Of a DNA stretch of 64,000 nt, positions 29,554 to 39,210 are shown piece after piece. The translations under genes and the position numbers were made by a program. The number at the start of each line of letters is the position of its first letter. The stretch's first letter is position 1. Below the pieces are notes generated by a model, which saw only the letters and a list, made by a program, of their open reading frames with translations, was not told the origin of the DNA and did no database searches. Where the stretch lies: NCBI RefSeq assembly GCF_000497045.1, contig NW_015961981.1, forward strand, positions 436,401 through 500,400, read 5' to 3'. The stretch is from Kalmanozyma brasiliensis GHG001. Lineage: Eukaryota > Basidiomycota > Ustilaginomycetes > Ustilaginales.

Positions 29554-31317
29554 ATGTCGAGTCCCATCTACGCCTCTTCACCCTCTTCGGGAACTGCCGA
29601 TGCTCGTCATCGCTCAGCATCCTTCGGCGGTCCCCGCCTCGACCTCGTCCTAAGACCATCGTATTCGCTGGGCCCGTTCAAGCTGGGTCACTCCCTCTGG
29701 CACACGCTCAACTATCTGCGGTCCAACCAGTCGCTATTCCCTCAGATCAACATCACCTACGATGAGACTTCCCCAAGAGTATCACCCATTGCCGTGGCTA
29801 TTCAGCCCAATCTGCATCTCATCTTCAACGGCTTGACCCAGCGCCTGGTCATGATCACGCTCGAAAATCTCGATTCCTCGTCATCAAGCACAAGCCCGTC
29901 ATCCGCAAGCTCAGAGCCGAGTCATCGTCCCGTGAACCTCATCTACAACGGCAAGCTCATCTACTCAAAAGGCTTAGCAAGATCCGCACCCGTCGCTCTG
30001 AACCGCTCCACGTTGCATCAGATCCTCGGTCCCACCTACCCTGGCCGTCCAGAGACCTCCACCGCCTCGCCCAGCAGCCTCGTGTCGTCTGCATTCGGCA
30101 GCAAGCTTGACTCGAAAGACAGCGAGCAGAGCGAGTTCGTCATCACCTATCCCGGCCTCGCTTTCTGCTTTGCCCTCAAGCCGAACGCGTCCAAGGAGGC
30201 GGATGTGGACAAGTCTCAGCCCGTCTCGTCTATGCACATCTTTTCTGGGGCAGACCCCAACAGCCCAGAGGACGTCCTCGTCTCGCCATCTGCCAGCCTA
30301 TCGACCACCGAACAGGCACGTCCGCCGTCACGATCCTCTAAAGGCATGCTATCACCGACGGCAGCAGTCAGCGACTACCAGCAGCTCAACAACGACCGTG
30401 ACCGCGCAGCGCTCGACACGGACGCCATCCAAGTACGATGCCCTACCCTCCTCGAGGCGGAGGTCACGCCTGGTCGCGGAGTATCTCTGCACTTTGCAAA
30501 GAGCGGCGCTTCACGAGCAGATTCGCCTCCCCCCGACAACCGGAACGTCTCCGCATCGCACGTGGTCGAGCTTCTGCTCGGAATCAGCACACCACAAGAT
30601 GCACTCTGCGACCTCGGCCAACCGCAGCGCATCTTCTACAAAGAAGACGATCGGATGCGCATTCACGGTACCGCAACCGCATCAAACGGCAATCGCAGCA
30701 CGCGAGACCGAGCCTCGGAAAACAGCGGCTCGACCGACGACTCGCACTCCACCTCGCACGACGCACACGACTCGGCCTTCTTCTACAACTACTTTGATCT
30801 CGGCCTCGACCTTCTCTTTTCCCGAGACACGTCGCGCATGCCGTCGATCGCAGAGATGTACGATGCAGCGGCGAACGGTCAGCCGCGGTTGGAGAAGGTG
30901 GTGTGCCATACGAACGTTCCGGGCGATGCGCTGTTTCAGCGGTACAATCGGTGTCCGTGGCGTGTTGTCGCTGCGGGGAAGAGTGCGAGCAAGGGTAAGG
31001 CGGGCGAAGGGGGCACGGGGACGTTCTCGTTCAAGGATCATTTTGATAGCACGCTCAACGCGGGTGAGGATGATAGGGGGATGGAGCTGGATCGTGGCAC
31101 CTGTGCCGAGTTTAAGGGCAGCGGTGGGAGTTCTGGTCTCAAAGGTGCGGGTCGTCGACAGGCGCTGGGCAAGCAGGATGGTGGCGTCGATAGCAGTCCC
31201 GAGCGGGACAGTTCGAGCGAGCTTCTCGTCGATCTAAGCACCCGACTCGTTGGGCGGCAAGGACTGGTGCTCGAGGTAGGCAAAGACGGATCCATGGTCG
31301 GCATCGTCGTGTTCTAA
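29554..31317 (+). CDS. PHAF1 / UPF0183 (C16orf70) family protein
   Basis: 587 residues in one exon. The UPF0183 signature starts near residue 39 with LGPFKLGHSLWHTLNYLR. It continues with SPIAVAIQPNLHLIFNGLTQRL and a second half containing VVELLLGISTPQDALCDLGQ and FFYNYFDLGLDLLFS. Animal PHAF1 (about 420 residues) is recruited to autophagic membranes and binds phosphoinositides at phagophore formation sites; a fungal role has not been established to my knowledge. The smut protein is longer because of Ser-rich inserts at about 110-130, 160-175, 235-290 and 375-410. The family call is firm; an autophagy role is inference. Confidence 0.87.
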   Translation: MSSPIYASSPSSGTADARHRSASFGGPRLDLVLRPSYSLGPFKLGHSLWHTLNYLRSNQSLFPQINITYDETSPRVSPIAVAIQPNLHLIFNGLTQRLVMITLENLDSSSSSTSPSSASSEPSHRPVNLIYNGKLIYSKGLARSAPVALNRSTLHQILGPTYPGRPETSTASPSSLVSSAFGSKLDSKDSEQSEFVITYPGLAFCFALKPNASKEADVDKSQPVSSMHIFSGADPNSPEDVLVSPSASLSTTEQARPPSRSSKGMLSPTAAVSDYQQLNNDRDRAALDTDAIQVRCPTLLEAEVTPGRGVSLHFAKSGASRADSPPPDNRNVSASHVVELLLGISTPQDALCDLGQPQRIFYKEDDRMRIHGTATASNGNRSTRDRASENSGSTDDSHSTSHDAHDSAFFYNYFDLGLDLLFSRDTSRMPSIAEMYDAAANGQPRLEKVVCHTNVPGDALFQRYNRCPWRVVAAGKSASKGKAGEGGTGTFSFKDHFDSTLNAGEDDRGMELDRGTCAEFKGSGGSSGLKGAGRRQALGKQDGGVDSSPERDSSSELLVDLSTRLVGRQGLVLEVGKDGSMVGIVVF

Positions 31318-31362
31318 CCCTTCTGATGTCATTGATTTTCTCACTCCAGCAAGCTGGAGACT

Positions 31363-32045
31363 TCACTGCATGTACTTGGTAGGCCTAGGCAGGTCGAGCA
31401 CCTGCTTCTTGACATCGAGCACTTCGTCGTGAATGCCGTCGACGATGCGCTTCATCTCGACGCGCTGCTTTTCGTATTCCGCCTTGCTGGCCGAGTTGGA
31501 CGTGAGCGATTTCAGGTCCGCCTCGAGCTTGTTGAGTCTCTGCAAGTGGCCCGTGATCTGTTCATCCGAAAATAAACTGTCAGTGATCTAATCCCCTCTC
31601 TTTTTCTCTGGTATGTAAAGTGGGGGCTTACCTTTTCGGTGGAGCCCTGCAGCTCCTCTACGCTGGCGAGCATGAGGTTGGAAGCGGCGTTGTACTCCTT
31701 GAGCAGATAGTAGTAGCCGTAAGCGCTGGCGATGCCGAAGCCGAACAGGAAGCCGAGGACGCCGCCGCGCACGGAACCGACGGGGCGACGGATGGTGGGG
31801 CTTCCGACGACGATGGGCTTGGGCGGCGGCGAGGGTGGGCTTGGGATGGACGCCTTGGCTTGCTGCGCGGCGCCCTTGACGGACCCCTCGGCCTGCTTGA
31901 GCGCTCCCTTTGCTTCGCCCAGGTTCTCTTTCGCGGCAGAGCGGACGGTCGACGCGGCTTCCTCGGCGGCGGCGCCGGCTTGCGTAGTCGCGAAGCGTCG
32001 CATCGACGGCAATGCTGTTCGGGTTGCTGTGCGAAGGGCAATCAT
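31363..32045 (-). CDS. Predicted mitochondrial single-span membrane protein, unknown function (two exons)
   Basis: Exon 1 is 32045-31632 and exon 2 is 31557-31363, joined in phase 0 across a GTAAGC...CAG intron; the product is 202 residues. The N-terminus MIALRTATRTALPSMRRFAT is basic, hydroxylated and without acidic residues, as in mitochondrial presequences. An Ala/Lys/Glu helix (about 25-60) and a Pro-rich stretch (PSPPSPPPKP) follow. A Gly-rich hydrophobic span (GGVLGFLFGFGIASAYGYYY) comes next, then a long coiled-coil-like region with heptad leucines ending in PRPTKYMQ. I do not recognise a named family. It is convergent with the PHAF1-like gene (45 bp gap) and divergent from the gamma-glutamyltransferase gene. 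Confidence 0.75.
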
Positions 32046-32493
32046 GTTGGCGACTGGATTGTTGGTGAAGATGAGGATGAAAGTGTTGGTACGAGCGTCG
32101 AGATCACATGAGCCGAGCGAGCGTTCTTCGCATGTGCCGACAGCCATTTCCGATTTCCACCGTCCAGACCCTTTTTACGCCGATTGTGGTGTGAGATCGA
32201 TGTAACAAATACCGAAAATTGCCGGACATATCTCGCACAAATCGCCGCACTGGGAAGGGTCGAGATCGGCATCCGCGGCAATGCACTCCTTCGCACAATC
32301 AGCTGCGCTTCCTCGAATCGATGGTAAGCAGATGCCGACCACTTCGCTCCGTCTTGAGTCAGCCGCTCTCCTCATCACCATAACCTGTCCAAGAAGCTTG
32401 CTGGTCGAAGCAAGACGAGTGCGATAGATCGCCGTATTGGACCTGGCGTCCTGGTCGCACACCTACATCCACCTCTTCTGCTGACCCTCGACC
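32046..32493. other. Divergent promoter region
   Basis: About 450 bp between the mitochondrial-type gene and the gamma-glutamyltransferase gene. No motif was recognised. Confidence 0.4.
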
Positions 32494-34503
32494 ATGTCGA
32501 CCCTCCGGCCCTCGAATCGGCCGTCGAGCCTGCGCTCCACCACCAATTCGGAGAGCGGCTCGATCGACCCTATCCGCGAAGAGATCGTCTCGAACGACGG
32601 CAGCATCACCGCTCCACCCACCGAGACCTCCTCTCTCCTCCCCTCCCGCTCACCTCACCACCATGCACATCACGCCCATTCGCGGAAGAGCAAACCCAAA
32701 TCCATCCTCCACTCGATCCTCGTGCTCTTTGCCATCTTTGTCTTTGCCATCGCCATCTCGATCGTCCTTAAAAATCTTCTTGGCGAATTCGATGATTCAC
32801 CCGTGACCTCGCCAGGGACGGACCCACGCGGTCGACGACACCCCGCGATCCTCGCCACGGGCCGCAAAGCGGGCGTTGCAACGGAAAACGAGGTGTGCAG
32901 TCGCATCGGTATGGATATCTTGCTCGAGAAGGGCACGGCGGTGGATGCAGCGGTGGCATCGACGTTGTGCGTTGGAGTGCTGAATATGTTTTCCTCCGGA
33001 ATCGGCGGTGGGGGGTTCATGATCGTTCGTGACCCCACGCCATGTTTCATCCACAAGAAGGAGGGGTGTGTGGAGCATACGACGATTGATTTCCGCGAAA
33101 CAGCCCCAGCAGCGGCGAACAAGACCATGTACATGGGGCGCGTGCCTCGTGCCCAATTCGGTGGGTTGGCCGTCGGCGTGCCGGGCGAACTGCGCGGGTT
33201 GCAAGAGGCACACAAACGATACGGTCGTCTACGGTGGAAGCGATTGGTGCAACCGTCGATCGAACTGGCGAAAAGTGCGACCGTGTCGAAGGAGCTCGCG
33301 AGGAGGTTGGGGTACTTTGGCGGGTTTATGCTGGACGATCCGGTGTGGCGCGCCATCTTTGTTGACGAAGAGACGGGGGAGGTGAAGAAGGAAGGCGATA
33401 CGTTTCATCGTACCGCCTACGCACGCACGTTGCAGACCATCGCGGATCACGGACCGGATGCATTCTATACGGGCGAGATCGCCGAGAGCCTCGTGCGCAC
33501 CACACAGGAGAACGGAGGCATTTTGACAATGCAAGATCTGGCCGACTATCAGGTGGTTGTTCGCCCAGCACTGGAAGGCTCGTGGATGGGCAAAAAGGTG
33601 TACACCACCCACGCACCCACTTCCGGTCCGATCCTGCTCAGCGTGCTCAACATGCTCTCTCTCATCCCCGACTTTGTCTCCACGCCAGAGGCGACGAGTC
33701 TCAACATCCACCGTTTCGTCGAGACGCTCAAGTTCGGATTTGGCCAACGAACCGAGCTTGCCGATCCGGCCTTTATGACCGGTCCCGAGCTCGATCGCAT
33801 GTCCGATATCCCCACTCTCAGCGAAGCAGAGCGCCTAGTCCCCAACATCACCGACGACCGAACCCATCCGTTGGACTACTACCATCCCAAATTCGACATC
33901 ATCAACGACCACGGTACCATGCATCTCTCGATCCTCGACTCGTCCGGGATGGCCATCGCCCTCACGTCCACCGTCAACCTCATCTTTGGTTCGCGCGTCA
34001 TGGATCCTTCCACTGGAGTGATCCTGAATGACGAAATGGACGATACGTCGACGCCGGGTGTTCCCAACGCATTCGGTCTCGCACCTTCTCCCTACAACTA
34101 TCCCGAGCCTCGCAAGAGACCGCTCTCCTCCACCTGCCCGACCATCGTCGAGAACGAAAAGGGCGACGTCGATCTGGTCCTCGGCGGCAGCGGTGGCAGT
34201 CGCATCTTCAGCAGTGTGCTACAGACCATGTTCAACTTTTATCTGTGGGGTATGGATTTGAGCCAGGCGATCGAGGCGCCCAGGGTACACCACCAATTGC
34301 TGCCGACCCAGTTGAGCGTCGAGACAGGGTACAGCAATAAGACGCTGGCGGGGTTGTTGGGGAGAGGGCACGAGGTGAGCTGGTTGGACATCGATTTGGG
34401 GGTGGCCGAGGTGCAGGCGGTTGCAGTGGGCGGTGAGGGGAGGTGGAGGAGGGTTTGGGCGAGCAGTGACTCGAGGAAGGGTGGGGTAGCGGTTGCTGTG
34501 TAG
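32494..34503 (+). CDS. ECM38: Gamma-glutamyltransferase, membrane-anchored
   Basis: 669 residues. A short Ser-rich cytosolic N-terminus and a hydrophobic anchor near residues 70-93 (SILVLFAIFVFAIAISIVL) predict a type II membrane protein. The enzyme body contains KGTAVDAAVASTLCVGV, SSGIGGGGFMIV and TIDFRETAP. The autocleavage site lies in DHGTMHLSILD with the nucleophile Thr at 475, followed by ALTSTVNLIFGSRVMDP and the NDEMDDTSTPG substrate loop. GGSGGSRIFSS carries the Gly-rich oxyanion region. The enzyme hydrolyses glutathione and its conjugates, mostly at vacuolar or cell-surface membranes in fungi. All expected catalytic blocks are present. Confidence 0.94.
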   Translation: MSTLRPSNRPSSLRSTTNSESGSIDPIREEIVSNDGSITAPPTETSSLLPSRSPHHHAHHAHSRKSKPKSILHSILVLFAIFVFAIAISIVLKNLLGEFDDSPVTSPGTDPRGRRHPAILATGRKAGVATENEVCSRIGMDILLEKGTAVDAAVASTLCVGVLNMFSSGIGGGGFMIVRDPTPCFIHKKEGCVEHTTIDFRETAPAAANKTMYMGRVPRAQFGGLAVGVPGELRGLQEAHKRYGRLRWKRLVQPSIELAKSATVSKELARRLGYFGGFMLDDPVWRAIFVDEETGEVKKEGDTFHRTAYARTLQTIADHGPDAFYTGEIAESLVRTTQENGGILTMQDLADYQVVVRPALEGSWMGKKVYTTHAPTSGPILLSVLNMLSLIPDFVSTPEATSLNIHRFVETLKFGFGQRTELADPAFMTGPELDRMSDIPTLSEAERLVPNITDDRTHPLDYYHPKFDIINDHGTMHLSILDSSGMAIALTSTVNLIFGSRVMDPSTGVILNDEMDDTSTPGVPNAFGLAPSPYNYPEPRKRPLSSTCPTIVENEKGDVDLVLGGSGGSRIFSSVLQTMFNFYLWGMDLSQAIEAPRVHHQLLPTQLSVETGYSNKTLAGLLGRGHEVSWLDIDLGVAEVQAVAVGGEGRWRRVWASSDSRKGGVAVAV

Positions 34504-34620
34504 AGCGGTGTAGAGCAATAGATCATAGATCACGCTTTCAAAGCACAGACAGGACAATTGAGCGCGCGAAGGCGATTGAGGTTGAGATTGAGTTGCTGTG
34601 TCGAGAGACGGTGCCTTCGA

Positions 34621-37600
34621 TCACTGCGGACGCTGCAGCATGGCCCTGAACCGATCCTGGCCGGTCAAATTGCTGGTGCTTTCGGTGTGCGGTTCGACCT
34701 CCATATCGTCCCCCGCTGTTTGCTCCTTCGAGCTCTGATGATGCACGCTTGCCATGGCGAAGGCTCTCCCCCTTCCTCTGCCCCTTCCGCCTCTCGACGC
34801 ACGCGGAACGAACGCCAGACCTGGCGCATTAGCCGCGCTCTGATCCATCGGCGGTGGCGACCCCACTTGCGACGCTACATCATCCTCCAACGCCGTCACC
34901 GCTAACACCGTCTCTGTCTCTCCCACATACTTCACCCCGCCCGCTCCTCCGACGAGCACCGCCTTCCCCGCATCGCTCACATCCCTGAACTCAACCGTCG
35001 CCCGCGTCCCCACCCCATCCGGTCTCCACAGCACCTGCTTGACGCTTCCCAACCCGGTCGCCCTCTCCATCGCCTGCTGGATCAGTGCCTCCTGCGCATC
35101 CACCGGCAACCCGTCCACCCTTACACTCCTCGCCTTCCTATCCTTCCCATCGGCCCTTGTCGCATGACCCCGATTCTCGGCGATAGTGACGGAAATCGTC
35201 TTACCCCTCCACTTGGTCGAGTTGACCTCCCTCATCGCCCTCGTAGCGTCCAACGCCGACTCGAAATCAACGAATCCGATCCCGCGCAGACCGCCCTCCG
35301 CATTGCGCAACAGCCGAACACCTGTCACCGCGCCAAACTCCTCGAAGAAGCTCTTCAAGTCGTACTCGCTGATGTTGCGCGGGAAACCGGAGACGAACAG
35401 CTCTTTGGCGTTCTCCCCCGCATCACTGCGCTGTTTTCGACGGCTCGGATCGGACAGCGCCACACTGAGCGCCCGACCAGGAGCCACTTCGGTTTTGTCC
35501 AACGCTGCCACCGCTGCTGCTGCGGAGGAAGGCGTGGTATACTGCACATAGCAGAATCGTCGACTCGAGACGAACCGCTTGCTCGGCCAACGCACGGTGA
35601 AGATGAGCCCGTGCGGCGAGAACGTGTCTCGGACCGAAGTGTCATCCCAGTCTTCGGGGAAGTTCGTTACGAAGAGCGTGCACTTCCAGCCGATGTGAAT
35701 GGAGACCATGGTGGAGGTGAGGGGCTTGTTGTGCCGTGTGAGGGCGGAGGAGGCGCCCAGGGGGTCGGCGAATTCGACGAGTGCAGCGGCGGTGGAGCCG
35801 AGGATGGTTGGGCCGGTGAGCTCGATGACGCGACCACAGCCGCGGAGGAATGTGCGGATGGACGAGGCGTCGGTGGAAGGGTCGAGGTTCGAGAGCAGGA
35901 CGGAGCAGTGTTCGCGATCGCGTGAGGGCGCGGTGTCGGCGTCCGTTGTGCGGGTCTTTTTGGGCTGCTCGAGTGCGGGATCGGTAGGATTGGGTGGCGG
36001 TTCGGTGCGAGTCAACATGGGTGCATCGGCAATGGACGTGTCGGCATCCTCTTCGTCCTCGGCCTTCCTCTTGCCGGCACTCGATGGAGCATGATTCGAA
36101 GTGACTTCGACTTGCATAGCAGAGTCGTCATGACCATTCGCAGCCTGTATCTGCGCCTGCGATTCAGCCTGGTATCCATACTGCGCGTACGACGCGTACC
36201 AAGCCTCGAGCGCACGTTGACGTTCCGCCCTAGCCTTGCCCTCCGCATACTCCACCTCCTCAATCGATCCATGCTGATGCTCGAACTGCACCCACTCCTG
36301 CAGCAACGTCTGGTACTCAGGACTCGCCTCTTGCGACTGTCTGCGTTCCAACTTGGACACGCCCGCCTTGAACCACCCTCTCGCCTTCCCCGCATCAAAT
36401 CGGCGCAGCCAGTACCCGGCCGCCTCTCGGTACACAAGCGCATTGTCGGGCTGCTGAGCTACCGCCGTCTGCCACACGCTTTCCGCCAACTCATTGAACC
36501 CCGCCCCGCCCTCCGACGCCGGCCCGCCCATGGCAAAGACCGCGCGCTCGACCCAATTCACCGTCGCCTTCTCCAGCCGCAGGCTCGGGTCGCGGTCATC
36601 ACCCAGCTCGGCCAGCTTTCCCAACGAGTAGCTGAGCAGCGCATAGATCTCGGTAAACTTGTCCATGTCTTGCGCAGGATCGATATGCAGATCGGCGCCA
36701 GCTTTGACGACCAGGTCGAAGCTGGCGAGTTCGCGCTCGCAGTCGATGCGCGCGAGACACAGGTCGGTGAGCTCGGAAGCTTTGAGTTCGAGCGCACCCG
36801 GCGTGACCACGTTTTCGAAGAGCTGCTCGATCTGCGGTCGTGAGCGCCGGAAGCGGGCCGAGTTGCGCATTAGCGCGCAGTGCAGACTGACTGCGGTGGG
36901 GAGGCAGTGGACGGCACGAGTGCAGACGTCCATGATGAGCGAGGCGTCGGGACGGTGCGATGAAGTGAGCACGGAAAGGTAGTCGAGCCACAGGTCGGTG
37001 GCTAGCGCATGTCGTTCCGAGAAGAGCTGCTGTTCCTGCTGGGTTCGTGCCTCGCGCTCTTCGTGGCTGAGCCGCTTAAACTCGCGAGCGTAGTGTTCCG
37101 AGGCTTTGACGTCGTCCGAGTAGTAAACGAGCTCGTGCTTGTGCGTTGACGGTGGATGCACACCAAAATGCGGAATGAGCCTTTCGAACAGGCCACATGC
37201 TAGATCGAGTTCGGTCTGAGAAGCTGCTTTGTCCTTCGACCGCATCGCTCGAATCGCACGGCCGCTCTGCCAGCGCAGGTAGGGCTTGCAGTAGGCAGCA
37301 AAGTGGTCCAGATCCTGCCTGGAACCTGCTGTGTGGACCTTGCCCGCGCGGAAGAGCGACGCCAACGCATCCTCGTGCTGCTCTCGCTGACGCAGGATGG
37401 CTCTCGATTCGGCAACAAGGACGTTGGCTGCCGACATCTCGTTCTCGTACTGCTGCGGCGGCAGGTGCTTTGTGACGAAGCTCGAAAACGCCTGGAAAAT
37501 CTCGTCGATGGCGGTGTGGGGGACCTTGAGTCGGGCGAGGTAGACATAACGTACTGTTTCCAGCTGCTGATCCTGCGCAACGAGGGAAGAAGGAAGAAGT

Positions 37601-38298
37601 GCTTCTTCGAAGGCAAGATAGAGCCTCCAGACGTCCTGGCTTTCCTGCAGCTGAGCGGCGCACCGTGTATATGCTTCTCGAATGCGCCAACGTACTGCTT
37701 CGACGCCGCAGACAGGCTCCCAGTCAGCTGCATCAACCGAGTCTTGCGAGAGTTGGGGGAGTGATGCTGCAATGTACGTTGATGAAGGCACGTCGATGGT
37801 AGGGCACGAGCCAAGGCTCGTCCATTTGGAGGCCGGGTCGTTGGACCCACTCGTCGATGGGCCCTCCGCCGACTGCATTGGGGGCAAAGCAACATTGATG
37901 CCGCTTAGCTTCGAGAAGTAGGCCAGGAGCAGGCTGATGTATCGCCGAATCAGATCAATGGACTGAACGTGTGATGTCGCATCATTGTGCAATTGGAAGA
38001 GTGCCTGCAGAGAGTCGGGAGTGAGAGGTCCGGTTGCAGCCGCCAGACGAGTCTCGAGAGCGAGGAAGACGTCCCAGTCGTGAGAGAGCAGCGTCGAACG
38101 CTGAGCTGCATTCCTGTAGCTATCGAGTAGAGCCAGGATGTGGTTCATCTGTGCGGTGGGATCGGATGGACCTGCATAGCGGGCTGACGTCTGAAGGTGG
38201 AGGAAGCGCTCTCGATGCGCTGCTGGTTGCAAGGTGGACAGCTGTGAATCGGAGCGCGGATGTGATGCCGTCGCATCCGTCATCTGTTCCACCTCCAT
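34621..38298 (-). CDS. PRP24: SART3/Prp24-like U4/U6 snRNP recycling factor
   Basis: 1225 residues from the ATG at 38298 (MEVEQMTD); an upstream in-frame extension of 55 codons looks like leader. The first 750 or so residues are HAT-type helical repeats with recurring W/Y positions. After an acidic linker come RRM-like domains: HCSVLLSNLDPSTD, CTLFVTNFPEDWDD, KELFVSGFPRNISE with GIGFVDFE, and a degenerate fourth starting RSVRVDGLPVDA. An RG-rich segment (RGGRGRGRGR) precedes the C-terminal DRFRAMLQRPQ, similar in position to the Lsm-contacting motif of Prp24/SART3. The family reanneals U4 and U6 snRNAs after splicing. HAT repeats as in SART3 plus more than two RRMs as in Prp24 make the architecture intermediate. 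Confidence 0.9.
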   Translation of the reverse strand: MEVEQMTDATASHPRSDSQLSTLQPAAHRERFLHLQTSARYAGPSDPTAQMNHILALLDSYRNAAQRSTLLSHDWDVFLALETRLAAATGPLTPDSLQALFQLHNDATSHVQSIDLIRRYISLLLAYFSKLSGINVALPPMQSAEGPSTSGSNDPASKWTSLGSCPTIDVPSSTYIAASLPQLSQDSVDAADWEPVCGVEAVRWRIREAYTRCAAQLQESQDVWRLYLAFEEALLPSSLVAQDQQLETVRYVYLARLKVPHTAIDEIFQAFSSFVTKHLPPQQYENEMSAANVLVAESRAILRQREQHEDALASLFRAGKVHTAGSRQDLDHFAAYCKPYLRWQSGRAIRAMRSKDKAASQTELDLACGLFERLIPHFGVHPPSTHKHELVYYSDDVKASEHYAREFKRLSHEEREARTQQEQQLFSERHALATDLWLDYLSVLTSSHRPDASLIMDVCTRAVHCLPTAVSLHCALMRNSARFRRSRPQIEQLFENVVTPGALELKASELTDLCLARIDCERELASFDLVVKAGADLHIDPAQDMDKFTEIYALLSYSLGKLAELGDDRDPSLRLEKATVNWVERAVFAMGGPASEGGAGFNELAESVWQTAVAQQPDNALVYREAAGYWLRRFDAGKARGWFKAGVSKLERRQSQEASPEYQTLLQEWVQFEHQHGSIEEVEYAEGKARAERQRALEAWYASYAQYGYQAESQAQIQAANGHDDSAMQVEVTSNHAPSSAGKRKAEDEEDADTSIADAPMLTRTEPPPNPTDPALEQPKKTRTTDADTAPSRDREHCSVLLSNLDPSTDASSIRTFLRGCGRVIELTGPTILGSTAAALVEFADPLGASSALTRHNKPLTSTMVSIHIGWKCTLFVTNFPEDWDDTSVRDTFSPHGLIFTVRWPSKRFVSSRRFCYVQYTTPSSAAAAVAALDKTEVAPGRALSVALSDPSRRKQRSDAGENAKELFVSGFPRNISEYDLKSFFEEFGAVTGVRLLRNAEGGLRGIGFVDFESALDATRAMREVNSTKWRGKTISVTIAENRGHATRADGKDRKARSVRVDGLPVDAQEALIQQAMERATGLGSVKQVLWRPDGVGTRATVEFRDVSDAGKAVLVGGAGGVKYVGETETVLAVTALEDDVASQVGSPPPMDQSAANAPGLAFVPRASRGGRGRGRGRAFAMASVHHQSSKEQTAGDDMEVEPHTESTSNLTGQDRFRAMLQRPQ

Positions 38299-39210
38299 TG
38301 CTATCGCTGTTGCTGCAACGAGCGAGTGTTGAACGTCGACGAAGGCACGAAGCGGAGGCGTGTGGATGGCGAGGGTGGTGATGGACAAGAAGTTAGTCTC
38401 CACCCTTCGGCGGTTTCTTCCCAAAGCGCAGCAGAACCACGCGCCGCAAAATTGGAAGATCACTCGGAAGACGGGTCTTGCTTGTCAGGTATCGCCGACA
38501 TGCTTCCACTTTTCTTCAGCGGCCATCGTGCATCTTGCCTGGTCTTCGTCATCGCGATCACGAGGTGCGCCAGAGACACACGGTGATGCGGTGGAACCGT
38601 CAAATTTCTGTCGTCTGACCAAAGTCATGCTGGAACGAAGTACGAGGCGGTTACGTAGCTTCGACACCGAGAGGCACGCACTTCATAGTGAGGTTGACGA
38701 ATCGCCGCTGCAACCGTTGCAATCCTACAGCACGCACTGTACCGACCACATTGGTCCGGCGTACTGGAGCAGTATGATCCATTTAGAGGCAGCAACAAGG
38801 GCCGGCGTACCTCATCTTCGTCACAGCACGATGGATCAAAATGCAGCCTGTTGCCTCACTCACAACCGAGCCGCACCGAGTTGCTCGTTCTCTACGTCAC
38901 GATGGCTCTAGCCTACGCATGACATTTTGTGCCCTGGCAACTTGGCTCTGCTCTCCGCCATGCTGCTCACGACTAACTTGTCTGCAAGGTTGCACAGCGT
39001 GATCGTTGCCTTTAGCCCGCGCCTCTCGGGGATGAGCGATGGTTCGCTTTCTTTCGGGCGTCGGTTGGCTGCCGCTCAGGTTCGCTGGCTCAAGCTCGGT
39101 CACATCATGAACAGCCTCGATTGGAGCCGCCATACATAAGCACAGCATGGAAGGTCTACTTGAGGACGGTCACAGCCATCTTTACAACCGACATTCACAC
39201 CTCCTCCAAG
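38299..39210. other. Spacer between housekeeping genes and the secreted-protein cluster
   Basis: About 900 bp holding the divergent promoters of the SART3/Prp24-like gene and the first secreted-protein gene. Small frames show no domain. It marks the left border of the accessory block. Confidence 0.4.
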
